Positions 43,624-55,800 are shown, counted from the first letter of the stretch. The stretch: 64,000 bases of DNA from Norana najaformis (GCA_964023275.1 OZ029916.1:47507249-47571248); one strand, 5' to 3'. Numbers and translations: made by a program. The notes: generated from the letters alone by a model not told the origin.

Positions 43624-43998
43624 ACAGGCAGGCAGGCAGGCAGGCAGCTACGGTGGTTAGTGTTTGGAATAGTTTCGTTTTAGTAAATTAAAGTGCAAGC
43701 TACGTGATAAATGATTGTGCAATTATATTGCTATGCTAACAACAATATATGGTCTTTAATTAAAATATTAAATAGATCGAACCATGGAAAACGTGCCAAA
43801 GAGAATCTTTATGACTCCGATCTTGGGAAAAGCGCCCCTAGAAAACCGTTCAACTCCGACTTCGGGAAACGCGCCACGAACGACCAGAATAGGCGTCAGG
43901 TGAAAACACGAGACTTGGGTCGAAGGTATGTGGAAGGATATTGTAAGCAATTCCGGAATTTAACATTCATGCTCTGGTTATATTACCACATTACATAA
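43058..43998 (+). CDS. Secreted repeat-peptide precursor, copy 5 (spliced, 104 aa)
   Basis: Coding exons 43058-43149 and 43776-43998. The signal peptide is MRVAAALVLLVVFSMLFEDG. Exon 2: GSNH-GKR, AKENLYDSDL-GKS, APRKPFNSDF-GKR, a spacer ending KTRDL-GRR, and the C-terminal peptide YVEGYCKQFRNLTFMLWLYY ending HIT. Gly-Lys-Arg and Gly-Arg-Arg sites predict amidated peptides such as APRKPFNSDF-amide. The donor overlapping the stop in copies 3-4 is changed (ATTACATAAAG), so this copy must end at the TAA here unless another donor is used. With an intact TATA box, exon-1 donor and coding frame, it is the best candidate for an expressed gene of the array. Confidence 0.7.
43425..43650 (-). repeat. 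LINE 3' end, family A (reverse), with expanded (GGCA)n
   Basis: Counterpart of 21428 and 32078. The GGCA array at 43566-43648 is the longest of the three. Confidence 0.7.
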
Positions 43999-44284
43999 AG
44001 CTAGTTTGTATCATGCCGTTATTGGAATCTACTGGAAGTTAGTTCTAGAGTCTTTTTTCTGATTTAAAGAAACTCTAAAACGTTGAACCACAATTTGTTG
44101 ATCTGCGTAATACTAGAAATTCGATGTCTGCATGGCGAAACCGAGTAGACGTGTTGAGGCCCTAAGCTATGGGAAGCTGTAGAGGCTCTATTGTCAGTTG
44201 TTAGCAGACAATAGGGCTGTGGAACAAGTGAACTTGACAGGAATGCCACAAAGACGCATAACAAATGCGTGAGGGGTGGAGGGA

Positions 44285-44545
44285 AGGGTATACATATATA
44301 AATACATACATACATATTTACATACATAGATACATACATACATACATGCATACATATATATATGGGGACATAGATAGACATATACATATATATATATGCA
44401 TACATACATACATATTTCCATACGTACATAGATATAAAGATAATTACAAACATATATACATACATAGATACATACATACATGCATACATATAAACAAACG
44501 TACATACATGCGTGCTTGCATGCATAGGTACATGCATACATGCAT
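44285..44545. repeat. (CATA)n microsatellite
   Basis: Upstream of the last exon of copy 5. Confidence 0.85.
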
Positions 44546-44605
44546 AGATATATAATTACACAAACAGGCGTATGATTCTCCGTTTGATGCTGAAATTCAT
44601 TGCAG

Positions 44606-44782
44606 GAAATGATGGGCAGATCCCTTGCACAATATACTCTACGGCGACTGCATTCATCCAAAGACCTCAGCCATGCAGTTTATATTGTATGCACCACTTG
44701 CACCTAATCTGATGAGACTTCCGGATGTGATGCATCAATAGAGCTTAAAAGAAAGACATTCAAACATTAATTTGGAAATAAA
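44606..44782 (+). other. Last exon of peptide gene copy 5
   Basis: Acceptor CATTGCAG ends 44605; AATAAA at 44777-44782. Because the coding-exon donor is lost, this exon may be skipped or reached from another donor. Confidence 0.45.
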
Positions 44783-45239
44783 CGCTGACGATTAACTGAA
44801 TTAATTGATTTTTGCCCCAAATACAAAGCGCTGTTGATTTTTTTGAGATTAGAAGGAGCAAGAGAACCAGTAGTAGGAGAAAGAGAAGAATAAGAAGAAA
44901 TCAGAGAAGAAGCCGAAGATGAAAACGTACATACAGTTCTTGCCTATTTACATGTACCTACTTATTCATACATACATACTTACTTATATACAGACATTCT
45001 TCGTGAATACAACTATACACCTTCTTACATACATCCATACATACATACGTACATGCAAAGTACATACATATGCATACATACATAAGTACATTCATATGAA
45101 CTTACTCTCGCATACACATATGTGCATACCCACATGCATGCGATACGTGCCTGCAAGTTCATACATCGTTACAAGTTGTCTAGGGATATTGATTACGTTA
45201 AAATGGTTAGGCCCCTACATCTTAAGCATTTACACTCAC

Positions 45240-45380
45240 TTAAAAAGAAGTCGTCGATTTCAATAGGCGACAAAACCAGCGAACGGCCTCTCAAGAAGAA
45301 AACACAACATCCATCAACAGACGATGACGAAAAAGACTCAAAAACAACCAAAACGGCAAAACGGCTTAGAAGAACTTAAC
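45240..45380 (+). other. Conserved lysine-rich reading frame (unit 5)
   Basis: Reads KKKSSISIGDKTSERPLKKK, then TQHPSTDDDEKDSKTTKTAK. A one-codon slip relative to unit 4 changes the downstream frame, which argues against strong coding constraint in this copy. Confidence 0.3.
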
Positions 45381-45981
45381 AAGTCATCTATGAAGAAAGA
45401 CTCAAACGCGACTAGTCCAAGGAAATTGAGAGGAAGAACCCCGGTCATGCCGGACAAATACCAAATACCAGTCTGAGCCAAAATTGAACACAACACCTTT
45501 TGTAAGATCGGCTTTCCCGCCAAACTGTGCAGTAGTCGTAAAACGTACAACAATTCAACTACTCGGTCACGCTAAGTATTTTAACAGTTGGCTAAACCCA
45601 GTACAACAGTTTTTTTACAGGCCTTCCTATGTTGCAGCTTGTCTGGGAATATGGTATAATGTATCCGCTCTAGGTTTATAATGTTTTTCCTAAGCTATTT
45701 TCATGCGTAACATGACTCAAAAAGAAAAGGTACGACAACCTCAGACGGTGACAAAACCACCGGTCCTATCCAATATGCCGTATGTAACAACACATATACA
45801 CAGAGACCTATGTACATGCATACATACATACATTAACAGTGCTATCCAGTGCATAGACCTATTCGTAATGTCGCTATGCAGTAGGCCTGTAAGGGTTAGT
45901 TTGCTTGAAATCGCCAAATTCCTGCGAGATTAGCTGCACCATACAGTTTGACTGTAGTGTACCAGAGAACACTGACAGTAC

Positions 45982-46759
45982 TGTGATAGGGTTTGAGTTC
46001 TGTCTCGCATTGTACCTTTACATCGTTTAGTAGAGATTCACTTTCAGTCAGTGTTCGTAGTAACGCGAGCGTGATTCTAATTCAGTTGTGGAGCAAGCGA
46101 CGTAGTCTACGACAAACTTTAGATTACTCTACACATAACGATTACTGTAGCGCCAGAAGACGCTAGTCTATCTTCTCTACATTCTGCTACGACCTTTCTG
46201 CATGACGTCTGAACTCCCACTGCTTCTCGATGTACTGCTCTCTCTGACGAGACTCACATGCAGTTCTCCCAGTCTGCACCTTCATCTTGGTCGAACGGCC
46301 GAGCAGTCCTCTTCTGTGCATTCTGCAAGCTCTTTCTACCTGAATCTTCTGGACTCTGGACGCATTCCTTCTGGGCCGGTCAGTACCCAAGACCCGAGCT
46401 GACATCAGCTGTCGTGTGCCTTTTGGTTCTGATTCTCCGAAGTCAATTGTATAGCTGTGGACGTCCATCTGGCTATCACGTGGACCTCTCGTGCTTACCT
46501 GCAAAGCCCTTTGATGTACCTGGAGATTGCTTGCTACCTGTGGATTGCTCAGCTTACCCCAGCGGAATCCTTTTGACTAAGCTACACTCCTGCATTCCAT
46601 AGCTCACCTGCATTGCTGCCAACAATAGCCCTTCCAAGCTGTATAACTTGCAGCCCGTCCGTTTCTAAGAATCTGACCGCTGTAGCTTGTGACTACTGGC
46701 TAGCTGTCTTGCTGCTCTGAATCATATAATTCATATAGCGCATTTTCCAGCTTGGTGAT
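45982..46759. mobile_element. Unit 5-specific 778-bp insertion, unclassified
   Basis: Absent from unit 4 (35325-35330) and flanked by direct AGTAC 5-mers (45977-45981 and 46760-46764). It begins TGTGATAGGG and is C/T-rich. A 114-aa open frame crosses it (46258-46602, with cysteines) but matches nothing I know. A 5-bp duplication and TG start could fit a solo LTR, but the expected CA end is not seen. Confidence 0.6.
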
Positions 46760-46865
46760 AGTACTTTAAAAAATTCCATATACTGATCGAGTCCTTCTCT
46801 ACCTATTTATTTATCGCCCTTCCAATTCCGAACACCATCCACCGAAACAGTTTGACTGTCTATCT

Positions 46866-47118
46866 CAGCGGTTCTCAAGCTTTTTGGTCTCCGGACTCCT
46901 TTTCACTCTTAAAAATTATCTAGGACCCCAGAAAGCTTTTGTTAATGAAATTCATGTGGGTTATATCTATCGATATTTACCGTATCTGATATTAAAGTTG
47001 AAAAATTACCGTAATAATTACAAACAAAATAACAACAATGAAAACAGTTTAGACCTCGCGAACCCTCTGGAATGGTATCGGGGTCCCTGGTCCCCGGACC
47101 ACACTTTGGGAACCGCTG
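46866..47118. mobile_element. hAT-type MITE (unit 5 copy)
   Basis: Starts CAGCGGTTCTCAAGC and ends GGGAACCGCTG, inverted repeats of the form common to hAT/Charlie-like MITEs. The 8-bp flanks GTCTATCT and GTCTACCT are the expected hAT target duplication. Non-coding interior. Confidence 0.85.
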
Positions 47119-47741
47119 GTCTACCTGCCCGACCATTGGATTTTGACAATGAATCGAGCCTGATTTTACCTGCCTCGTCGATTTTGGTATGAATAGACAC
47201 CTCTGAATAGCTGGTTCACTCAACTAAGCTTTTCAGACGTTGACGAAATCCAACGTCTACTGTCACGACTGACATATCAATTTCAATACTGGCAAAGATT
47301 TATTATGCATAGTATTCTAATTTTCTATTTATTATTTGTCAAATGATTTGCGTATAAGGTTAAAATTGTTATTTAATAAAACTATATAGATTATAAGTAA
47401 GATTCGACACCGGGAGCTTGGGCTTCTTCGTTTGCCAACTGCAAGAAGAAATGTTTTCATTATACCATTAAAAATCGCATTTAGGAGACGCTGATAGATC
47501 TAAAGGGAAACAGTATGAAGTTCATGCGCACAAAATAATGATTTATTATTTGAATAATCATCTGTAACGGTTGTATCTTGTCATCTAGTGTTGTCTGTAG
47601 GTAAATAATAATGTATCTTGCCAAACAGTGTTATCCTTAATCAGGTAATAACCTAGTGTAGGCCTTCGAGTGATCAAAACCAACCTCTACCACTACCATC
47701 AGCATACAATTAGCGTTGTTGACATTCAGCATATCAAAGAA

Positions 47742-47992
47742 AACAGACAGACAGACAGACTGACAGACAGAGAGACAGGCAGACAGACAGACAGACACAC
47801 AGACACGCAGACACACAGACACACAGACAGACACACAGACAGACGCACAGACAGACGCACAGACAGACACACAGACAGACACACAGACACACACACAGAC
47901 AGACACACAGACAGACACACAGACAGACACACAGACAGAAACACTGACTGACACACTGACAGACACACTGCCAGACACACTGACAGATTCAC
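47742..47992. repeat. Expanded (CAGA)n/(CACAGACA)n array
   Basis: About 250 bp of CAGA and CACAGA repeats. Unit 4 has only about 36 bp and unit 3 about 58 bp at the matching place, so it expanded in unit 5. Confidence 0.9.
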
Positions 47993-48039
47993 TGTTCAAG
48001 CATCCAGATCTAACGTTCTTCCTCATACTGCACTTTTCT

Positions 48040-48450
48040 CTATCTCCAGTGTCCTCCTCTCTCCAATTCTGCCTTTGCTCTTTTTGTAAACTCGGCGTCG
48101 GCTCCTTGCAAATAACTCCCGAAAGACCTCCACCAGTTCGCTGGATCAGCCCCTTTCTCGCCTGTCAATACGAAAACTTCAGCGCTTGCCCTCGTTCCTG
48201 CAGCTTTTCATACTCAAGACTGAAAACCGAACTTCGCAAGATATTCTATTTTGTTTCCGCTTCTGCACCACCCCATGAGATCCCCCCTATGATTTCCACC
48301 CTGGCAACCTTCCGGGTTGACTTCCCTGGATACTCACTTGGAACCGAAACTGACCAAACAGTCTGACTCTTGAGGATTTGATTTGATATAGCGCCGGTAC
48401 ATAAGTCGGTCCCATGACGAGGTTTTTGTGTAGCGTGAGAATTTTAGAGA
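48040..48450 (+). repeat. LINE 3' end, family A
   Basis: Homologous to 36410-36790, with the same C-terminal and tail blocks. Confidence 0.55.
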
Positions 48451-48597
48451 TTTACATTTACATACACATTACATTGGACTAACGTGCCGCCACATGCGTC
48501 TACATAAATTTGAATACATAGATAGGTTAGGGATTAATTATGCGTCGCTGTCATTTCAGTGCAAGTGTCATTCGACAAATTAACTACAATAGTAGAT

Positions 48598-49074
48598 TAC
48601 TAACGGCCTAACAACCTACCGGCCGGCGGGCGATGAATACCTGTCCGTCCTGCGTATATCCTTCGGATCGGGGAATATCTGATCGCCGCGTGGCTTTCCA
48701 CCTGCGAGGGACTGTTGGACGGTGAGACAACCGTGTGCCATCGGCGGCGGATCACATCGCCCATCGTCATTCCTCATCCTTGGTGCCACGAGCTTCAGGA
48801 ACTTCGGGACTTCAGAACATGCCATCATCTTTTAACTCTAGTTGGGAATCTGTTGGTATGGCTTTGCGTGTGTGCGCGAGCTTGCCATTGGTGACTCTTC
48901 TAATTGTCTGAGTTATGTTCACTTGCAGGATACTACTCTGTTCTTAATGACACTTAACATCATTAGTGACTTTTAACATCAAGTCTAGCGCAGTGAGCGC
49001 CACTGATTAGTTTTTGCTTGAAGAGGCGCTATACAAATTTAAACTTAGAATTACAATTACAATTACAATTACAA
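48598..49074 (+). repeat. Unit 5-specific retroposon with (AATTAC)n tail
   Basis: Absent from unit 4 (near 36935), with a short ACTA duplication at the junctions. The 3' end TGAAGAGGCGCTATACAAAT is followed by four AATTAC repeats, a typical LINE or SINE 3' terminus. The 5' half is GC-rich and unique in the window. Confidence 0.65.
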
Positions 49075-49655
49075 CTATGTAGATGCATAAAATTCATTAT
49101 GAGATGGCACGTTCCAACTCTACTTGATGACATCACCAAGGGTAGAATCTACTTAAATATATAGTCTATGTGTACAGACGGGAAATCAAGTAGTTTTGAT
49201 CAGATGACTCTGAAAAATATAAACTTTGGTCGCTTTGTTTCATGTTGGATTATAAAATAAAATAAGTTCCTGCTTTTTGAAGTTTCGTTTGAGTTGTAAA
49301 GTGCAGGTATGGAATTAAGATGGACTGAACTGACAGTACGCTGTTAGACGTAAAGACGTAGATAACAGATGTTGGGCCACCGTAAGAGTGTAAAAAGAAA
49401 GTGCTGGGTATAATGGTATTAATGGTATGGAAGGGCCAACTGTTCCGGCATTCTTGGGGTTGGGGCATGGCGCTGTGGATACGACGCTGGCAAAACATTG
49501 AAGTTAAGCAACACGAGGCTGGTTAGCACTTGTATGATTCCTAAGTCCAAATGAACCTTTACTGGAAGTAATGTAATTTTTAAGCTCTTAGGTCTGTCTG
49601 GATTGTTTTCTCCATTAAAGTGTTCAATCAGACTTTTTGTTGGTGGTTTAAGGTT

Positions 49656-52600
49656 ATGGCGATCCTGTTTACTGTCGTGGCTCGAGGAACAACCATTCTG
49701 GCGCAATACGCCAGCTGCATGGGAAATTTCCAGGAGGTGGTGGAGCAAGTGCTGGTCAAAATTCCCCCAGAGAGCGCAAAGTACACCTACTCGCACTCAA
49801 GGTAGGCTAAACGTTTTCTTGTTTTGTATATCTTGTTTTCAGCCGTCCTCGAACCGAGAATTGGCTGCACCATGGACAATTTTGTGCCATCTGCTTCTGT
49901 CCCTTGTCTACAGTAATAACGGATCAAATGATAATTCAGTCCTCGAGTTTATGTTATCGATCCATGTCATCTTGTGTCTTCCCCGAGCTTGGGATTCATT
50001 TGGCCTGCTCTTCTATAATCTAATATAATCTAGAGACTTGCCTGCTGCTGTTCGCACAGCACACGAGAAAAATGACCCCACAAAAAGTTCAAAGTTCATC
50101 TGTTAGTACTGAAAGTGTTTTCTTGTTTTATTTTTCTGCATGCTTTGTTAGTTTGTTGATGTTGGGGAAGCTAGAAAGAGTCCAAAAATCGACCTTTTGG
50201 CTAAGCGTTACCGTCACACGGTCTTGTGTTTTGAAATAGGTATTTGTGAAGTTACTCTTGAGTGTCACATGTTTATCTGCCATTCTGAATGTCTGCCTTT
50301 GTGGCTGTTTATCTGCCATTCTGAATGTCTGCCTTTGTGGCTGTTTATCTGCCATTCTGAATGTCTGCCTTTGTGGCTGTTTATCTGCCATTCTGAATGT
50401 CTGCCTTTGTGGCTGTGCATCTGCCTTTATTTGTTTGCTGTGCTATGTACTGTATTTGTTTGTGTGTTTGTCCACGGCTTCTGTTCCTCGCTCACCCGAT
50501 GGACATATGGCGTGTTAACAAACGCATCACTTACTTGCTCACTTACTCAATTACTCGCTTGCTTACTAACTATGTGGAATGGATTGGGCTTTGTTTAAAG
50601 CAAAAGGGCTCAACAACATGAAGAAGTTTAGAGAAGTAAATGGGATTATTGGCTCCTCTCTTAAAAATCTGAATTATTACTTGACATGTATTCCAGCAAT
50701 GGTCCACAACGGAGATAATCTAATTACTGATGAGCCTAAGGACCATGACTTTGTGAATAGCTAGTGACAAACAGCTGCTTGAAAAATCGAGTCTTAAGTT
50801 TAGACTTTAATGGTAATAACAATCGAGAACTAGCAACCGGATTCCAAGGTCTGAGCGTTTTCATGTTTCATATTTCTGCTTGTGTTGCTAGTTGTCTGAT
50901 GTTGGTGAAGATCTTGAAGAAGTGTGATAAAAATTTTCTGAATGTGTCTGTTTGATGCATACATTTATATTTACATACAGAAGGGAATGTTTTGTACATT
51001 TTCTTGTTTGTAGTTACCTGTTTCATTACATTTCCGAGAGTGGAGTCATCTATTTATGCATTGCCGATGATGTGAGTGTTTTTCATTGCTGATGTTGAAC
51101 CAACTGATGCATTCATTTTTTGCTCTATCTGAAACCAAATCAGATTTTTGCAGCAGTCCTTCTTAAGATCATCACTATACTCCAAATGGAATTGGTTGAA
51201 AGCTAACAGCTTCTATTAAATCCGGCCCCTATTTCCAAGAATGGTTGTCAACCTGTGCATATGTTTGACATACTTAAGCAAGTATGTGAAAATAAGAATT
51301 TTGTTAGATGTGTCAGTACAACTGTAATTCTCAGACTAGAATATAATAAAACAAGTTTTAAAGTTGTTATAATAAAAAATAATTGTTATAATGAATTTTT
51401 ATGATAATTTTTAGACTAGAATATAATACCGGTGTTATTGTTTACACTGACCCCCTTTAGTGTTCTTTACATAGAAGTTTGGATTCAAATTCTTGTTTGG
51501 ACAGAAAAATATTTCAAGATTAGTGTAATTCTTTTCCTGTAATTGTAATTTAAGGTTAATAAAGCACTTCTTAGAGAATAAATTTAACAGGGGTGCTCCC
51601 AACCTGAACAAGTAAAATTACTGTTAAACAGTACCGTCTCCAGGCGCCGAGAGAACCCTGAGGGGGAAGAGAGAGGAGCTCAAGTCTTAGCTTTGGGTGA
51701 CAGTGTCGGGTCATGTAGGGCATACAGAATGTGAGTAAATTTCATGCAAACATTTTTACGGAAACAACTGACGTGTTTGGTGTTTGTTTTGAATGCAGGA
51801 TTTTGAAAGATCCACCGCATTTGCATTTCTTAATGAAATCAAGAAAAAGTTAGTATATGAACATTGGTTGGTACTTTGCTATCAGTTTGGTTTTGACTGA
51901 GCACCTGTGAATAAGCTGCTGATTCCCACGACTTAGCTTTTTTGGCTGTATAAGAAGTCTTTGAATTAGATAGAATATGTATGTTGGTTCTTTAGTGTCA
52001 TTAAAATCTAAAGCTTAAAACTCGTCAGTTTCTGCTTGTCTACCCTCTGTAGCTTGACTTCTGCTTTCTCCAGCTTTTTGAAAATCAACCTGTCTTCTGC
52101 AATGGATTACGATTTATGACTATGTTTTCACGTAAAGTGACCTTGATTGATGCTTATACATGGTGATAATGGTGCTATAGAAGATTAGATTAGATTATGT
52201 TGATGCTTTTCTTTTAGATTTGAGACTCAGTATGGTCACAGGGCTCACACTGCACTCGCCTATGCAATGAACAGCGAGTTCGCTCGAGTCCTTGCTGCTC
52301 AAATGGCAAGCGAGCGTTTTTTACATATTTCATGTTCTTGTCGGCTAATCTGATCTTATCATTTTCTTGGTTGCTCATTTTGAAGTTTGTGTGTTTAACC
52401 GAAGACTGTTACCTACTAATTGCAATGCAATCTGCCTGTCTGAAATAAACTCCCACAAATCTTACAAACTCGCCAACACTTCACCCTTTGCAATCTCTGC
52501 GCAGGTCTTTCACTCAGAACCGAAAATGCCCCTCTTCCATAGATCCCTTCCTGATGCCTTCCTGTTTTCCCCCTTATATCACTTTCCGGTTCAATTCCAA

Positions 52601-52765
52601 ACACCCTCCACTGTTGGCGCTTGTCTGGCTACCTGACTTGGATCGTGACCTGTAACTGAATTTGACGCTACTTGCCTATCGATTTTGTTTTGACTGAGCA
52701 CCTGTGAATAAGCTGGTTCCTGCGACTTAGCTTTCTTTAGGTGCTGTAGAAATCTTGAGTTTATG

Positions 52766-52803
<38 letters not shown>

Positions 52804-55800
52804 TGGTAATTTTGATTTGAATTTTGTCTGAATCTCCAGCGACATTACAACATCCAGAGCTCTGATGCGATAACTGCGGTTGGATCGACTGAGACAGTGG
52901 GAAAGGTCAAGAGTCAGGTGGACGAGTTGAAGGACATCATGGTCAAAAACATCGGTAAGCTGACTTAACGAGAATTGCCTTTTAATACTTAAAATAAATG
53001 AATCCATTTACTTACTTTATGAAACTCTAAGAGAAAGGGAGAGAAGAGAATCAGCAGAAAGAGAAGACTGAAATGGATGGGACATGTACTTCGTATGGAT
53101 AGGGATAGGCGAGCCAATCAAGCAATGAACTGGATTCCTAGTGGGAAACGGAGGAAGGAAGACCAAGGAAGAACTGGCCAGAAACCATCGGAGTGGACCT
53201 TGAGTGTTTGGAGATGTTGTGGGATGAGGCAGGAAGACTGGCGGTCGACAGAGATGAATGGAGAAGCTGCATTTCCCGATGTGCAGACCTGCAAAGGAAG
53301 AACTAAGTACTGAGTAAGTACTTAAAATAATTGATTGTCATTTTGATTACACATTTATATAGCGCTTTTCAAGAAACCTCGGTAGTGATTTTCCCGTCCC
53401 GACGACACAAGACCATGTTCAGATAGAGTGGTCTTCAGTTACTTTTGTGGTATATTTTATTATTTACTTTAAAGCAGCATGGTGGCCTATCGGTAAAGAG
53501 TTCGGCCAGTGATCATGCAGTTGCAGGTTCGACTCCATGTAACGACTCTGGGGAAGTTGTTGTGCACTCCGTGCCTCTGTCACCAAGCAGTATAATTTGG
53601 TACAAAGGGTTGCTTCTAATCTGATTGCTTTGCTTCCACATCCCTACCTAGTAACTTCTATAGCGCCGTTGTCTTAATGCACAAGGCATCGACTGATGGC
53701 GCATCAAAGCCAAGCCACAATCAGGTCAAAATCCAGAAGGGCAGTCCACAAGACAGAGGTAGCCCATGGTGGATAAGCAGTTTGAAAACGGTAAGTCTTA
53801 AGTTGAGAACGAAATGACACAAGTGACTGAGCATAACGAACAGATACAGGGAGAGAGTTCCAAATCTAGGTCCAGCAAACGAAAAGTCCGTTCGCCAAGA
53901 ACAGTTCTAGGCTTAGTTATCACCATAAAAAGGCATGTACATTCATACATGCATACACAAATGTATACTGGTAAATGCATACTAAAAACATGCATGCAAG
54001 CTTAAATCATACATTAGAGCAGTTTAGTCTAAAAGCCGACCTTCTGCGGAGCAGCATTAAAACTGGAAATGCTTTGTTGTCGGGCAGGGCTTTGGGTTGA
54101 CTCTGATCTTCCTTACTTGTCTCTCGTTTCAGACAGCATTGCCTCTCGTGGAGAGAAATTGGAACTACTGGTTGACAAAACCGAAGATCTTTCTAACAAT
54201 GTCAGTTGTCACTGTACCTTTATTAATTATCGTGGTTCATGTATTCATTCATTCGTTCATTCATTAAACACAGTTATACATTTATACAGTATCCCTTCAG
54301 TGTAATAATATCTTGTCTCTTGGATTGTATAGAACTGTTATCATAAATGCACGAGCATTGATCAATGGTCGCTTCAAGCAAAACTTAGTGGTGTAGTTTT
54401 TTCTAGTTGGTATTTTTACTGCTTAACTTTGTACTACTAATGCTAATGAAGAGGTGAGAATCAACACATTTGAAATGAAGTGTCTGCAGCAGATTCTTGG
54501 AGTCCTGTGGACTCCCAAGAAGGCAAATGAGTAGTCCTAGAGATGGCAGGAGTAGAGAGGAGTCTGCTGGGATCATTCAGAAAGAGGAAGCTGTCATAGC
54601 TGTCTGTGCTACAAGAGTGGAGACTGTTTAGAGAAAGAGATCATCCAAGGCACAATGGCTGGAACCCAAGCTCAGGGAAGACCCAAGGTGACATGGATCA
54701 ATAACTTCAAGTCGTGGACCAGATTATCATTAGACCAATTATTACAGGAATCGAGGGACTGAAGCAGATGGCACAAAATTGTCCATGGTGCAGCCAATCC
54801 TCAGCTGAAGGAGGGTTGAAGACAAGACTACTGCTGTGGTAGTTTTTTGGTTTTTGAACATTTTAACTTTTTCATAAGCTGATGCCAGTTTCTCGTTTTA
54901 ACTGTGTTGCAACTTGTTGTTTAAGTCCGTGTCCTTCCGGAAAACAAGTCGCAACCTGGCGCGGTCAATGTGGTGGAAGAACATGAAGCTGACCATCATC
55001 ATCGTCACTGTTGTTGTCATTGTTCTCATTGTATGTGCAACAACAATGCATAAGTTACATATTCTGTAATTTTAACTGTAAAAAGATAACTTGTAGAAAT
55101 TCGTAAATAGTTTGCTAGTCCACAGATGTTTCTTATAGTGTGTTCCCGATGACAGTACCAAAAGTTACCAATAGTAAATGTCCTCTGTAATTTTGAACTG
55201 TGATGAAAGCGTAAACTTTGCTGTAATTGTAAACTCTGATGTAACTGTTAACCAGTGTAACTAAACCTTTCTGTAATACTGTTGTAATTGTAAATTCAGT
55301 TGTCATTATAAACTGTGTTGTTAGATATAGCACCTTTTAAATGCCTCACAAGAGCTGCCTATGCTACCTTGAGTGGTGTTTAAGTTCATTGAGGACAAAA
55401 AATTCGTCAGTACGCAAACAACTAGAAAAGTCGCCACTTGTGATCTCCCACACACATGTAGGCCAACCAGTAGTTTTCCATCCAGAGGTGACAGTGTTCA
55501 TCATGTTTAGAGTTGCCTTAAGAATAAGGAATGACAGCTGATGAAGTCCACCAGTACAGTTACCTCACCGTGTGGCACTCCCTTGTAGATGGTATCCTAA
55601 ACAACTTGCTGATTCTCAGATCCTTTGAGTAGTGAACTCTTGGTGACAGTGCCAACAGTCAGTATTAGAAAATGGTTTTTTAACGGTGCTGTAATTGTAA
55701 ACTGATGTCATTTTAAACTCGGATGCTATTGTAAGCTTAGCTCTGCATTTTCTTTTCAGCTTGTCATCTATTTCATCGTGTCTGGCGCCTGTGGAGGGCT

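Larger units (their letters stand above)
42165..51500. repeat. Tandem segmental unit 5
   Basis: Last unit, joined directly to the intact VAMP7 gene. Compared with unit 4 it lacks the foldback element but has two extra insertions (45982-46759 and 48598-49074), an expanded CAGA array and an expanded 36-bp minisatellite. Confidence 0.8.

Noticed and set aside
47637..48026. 129-codon Cys/Val/Ser-rich minus-strand frame
   Set aside because: Pure translation of the CAGA/CACAGA microsatellite.
48616..48828. Arg/Asp/Pro-rich 70-codon minus-strand frame
   Set aside because: Lies within the unit 5-specific retroposon insertion; no match recognised on this strand.
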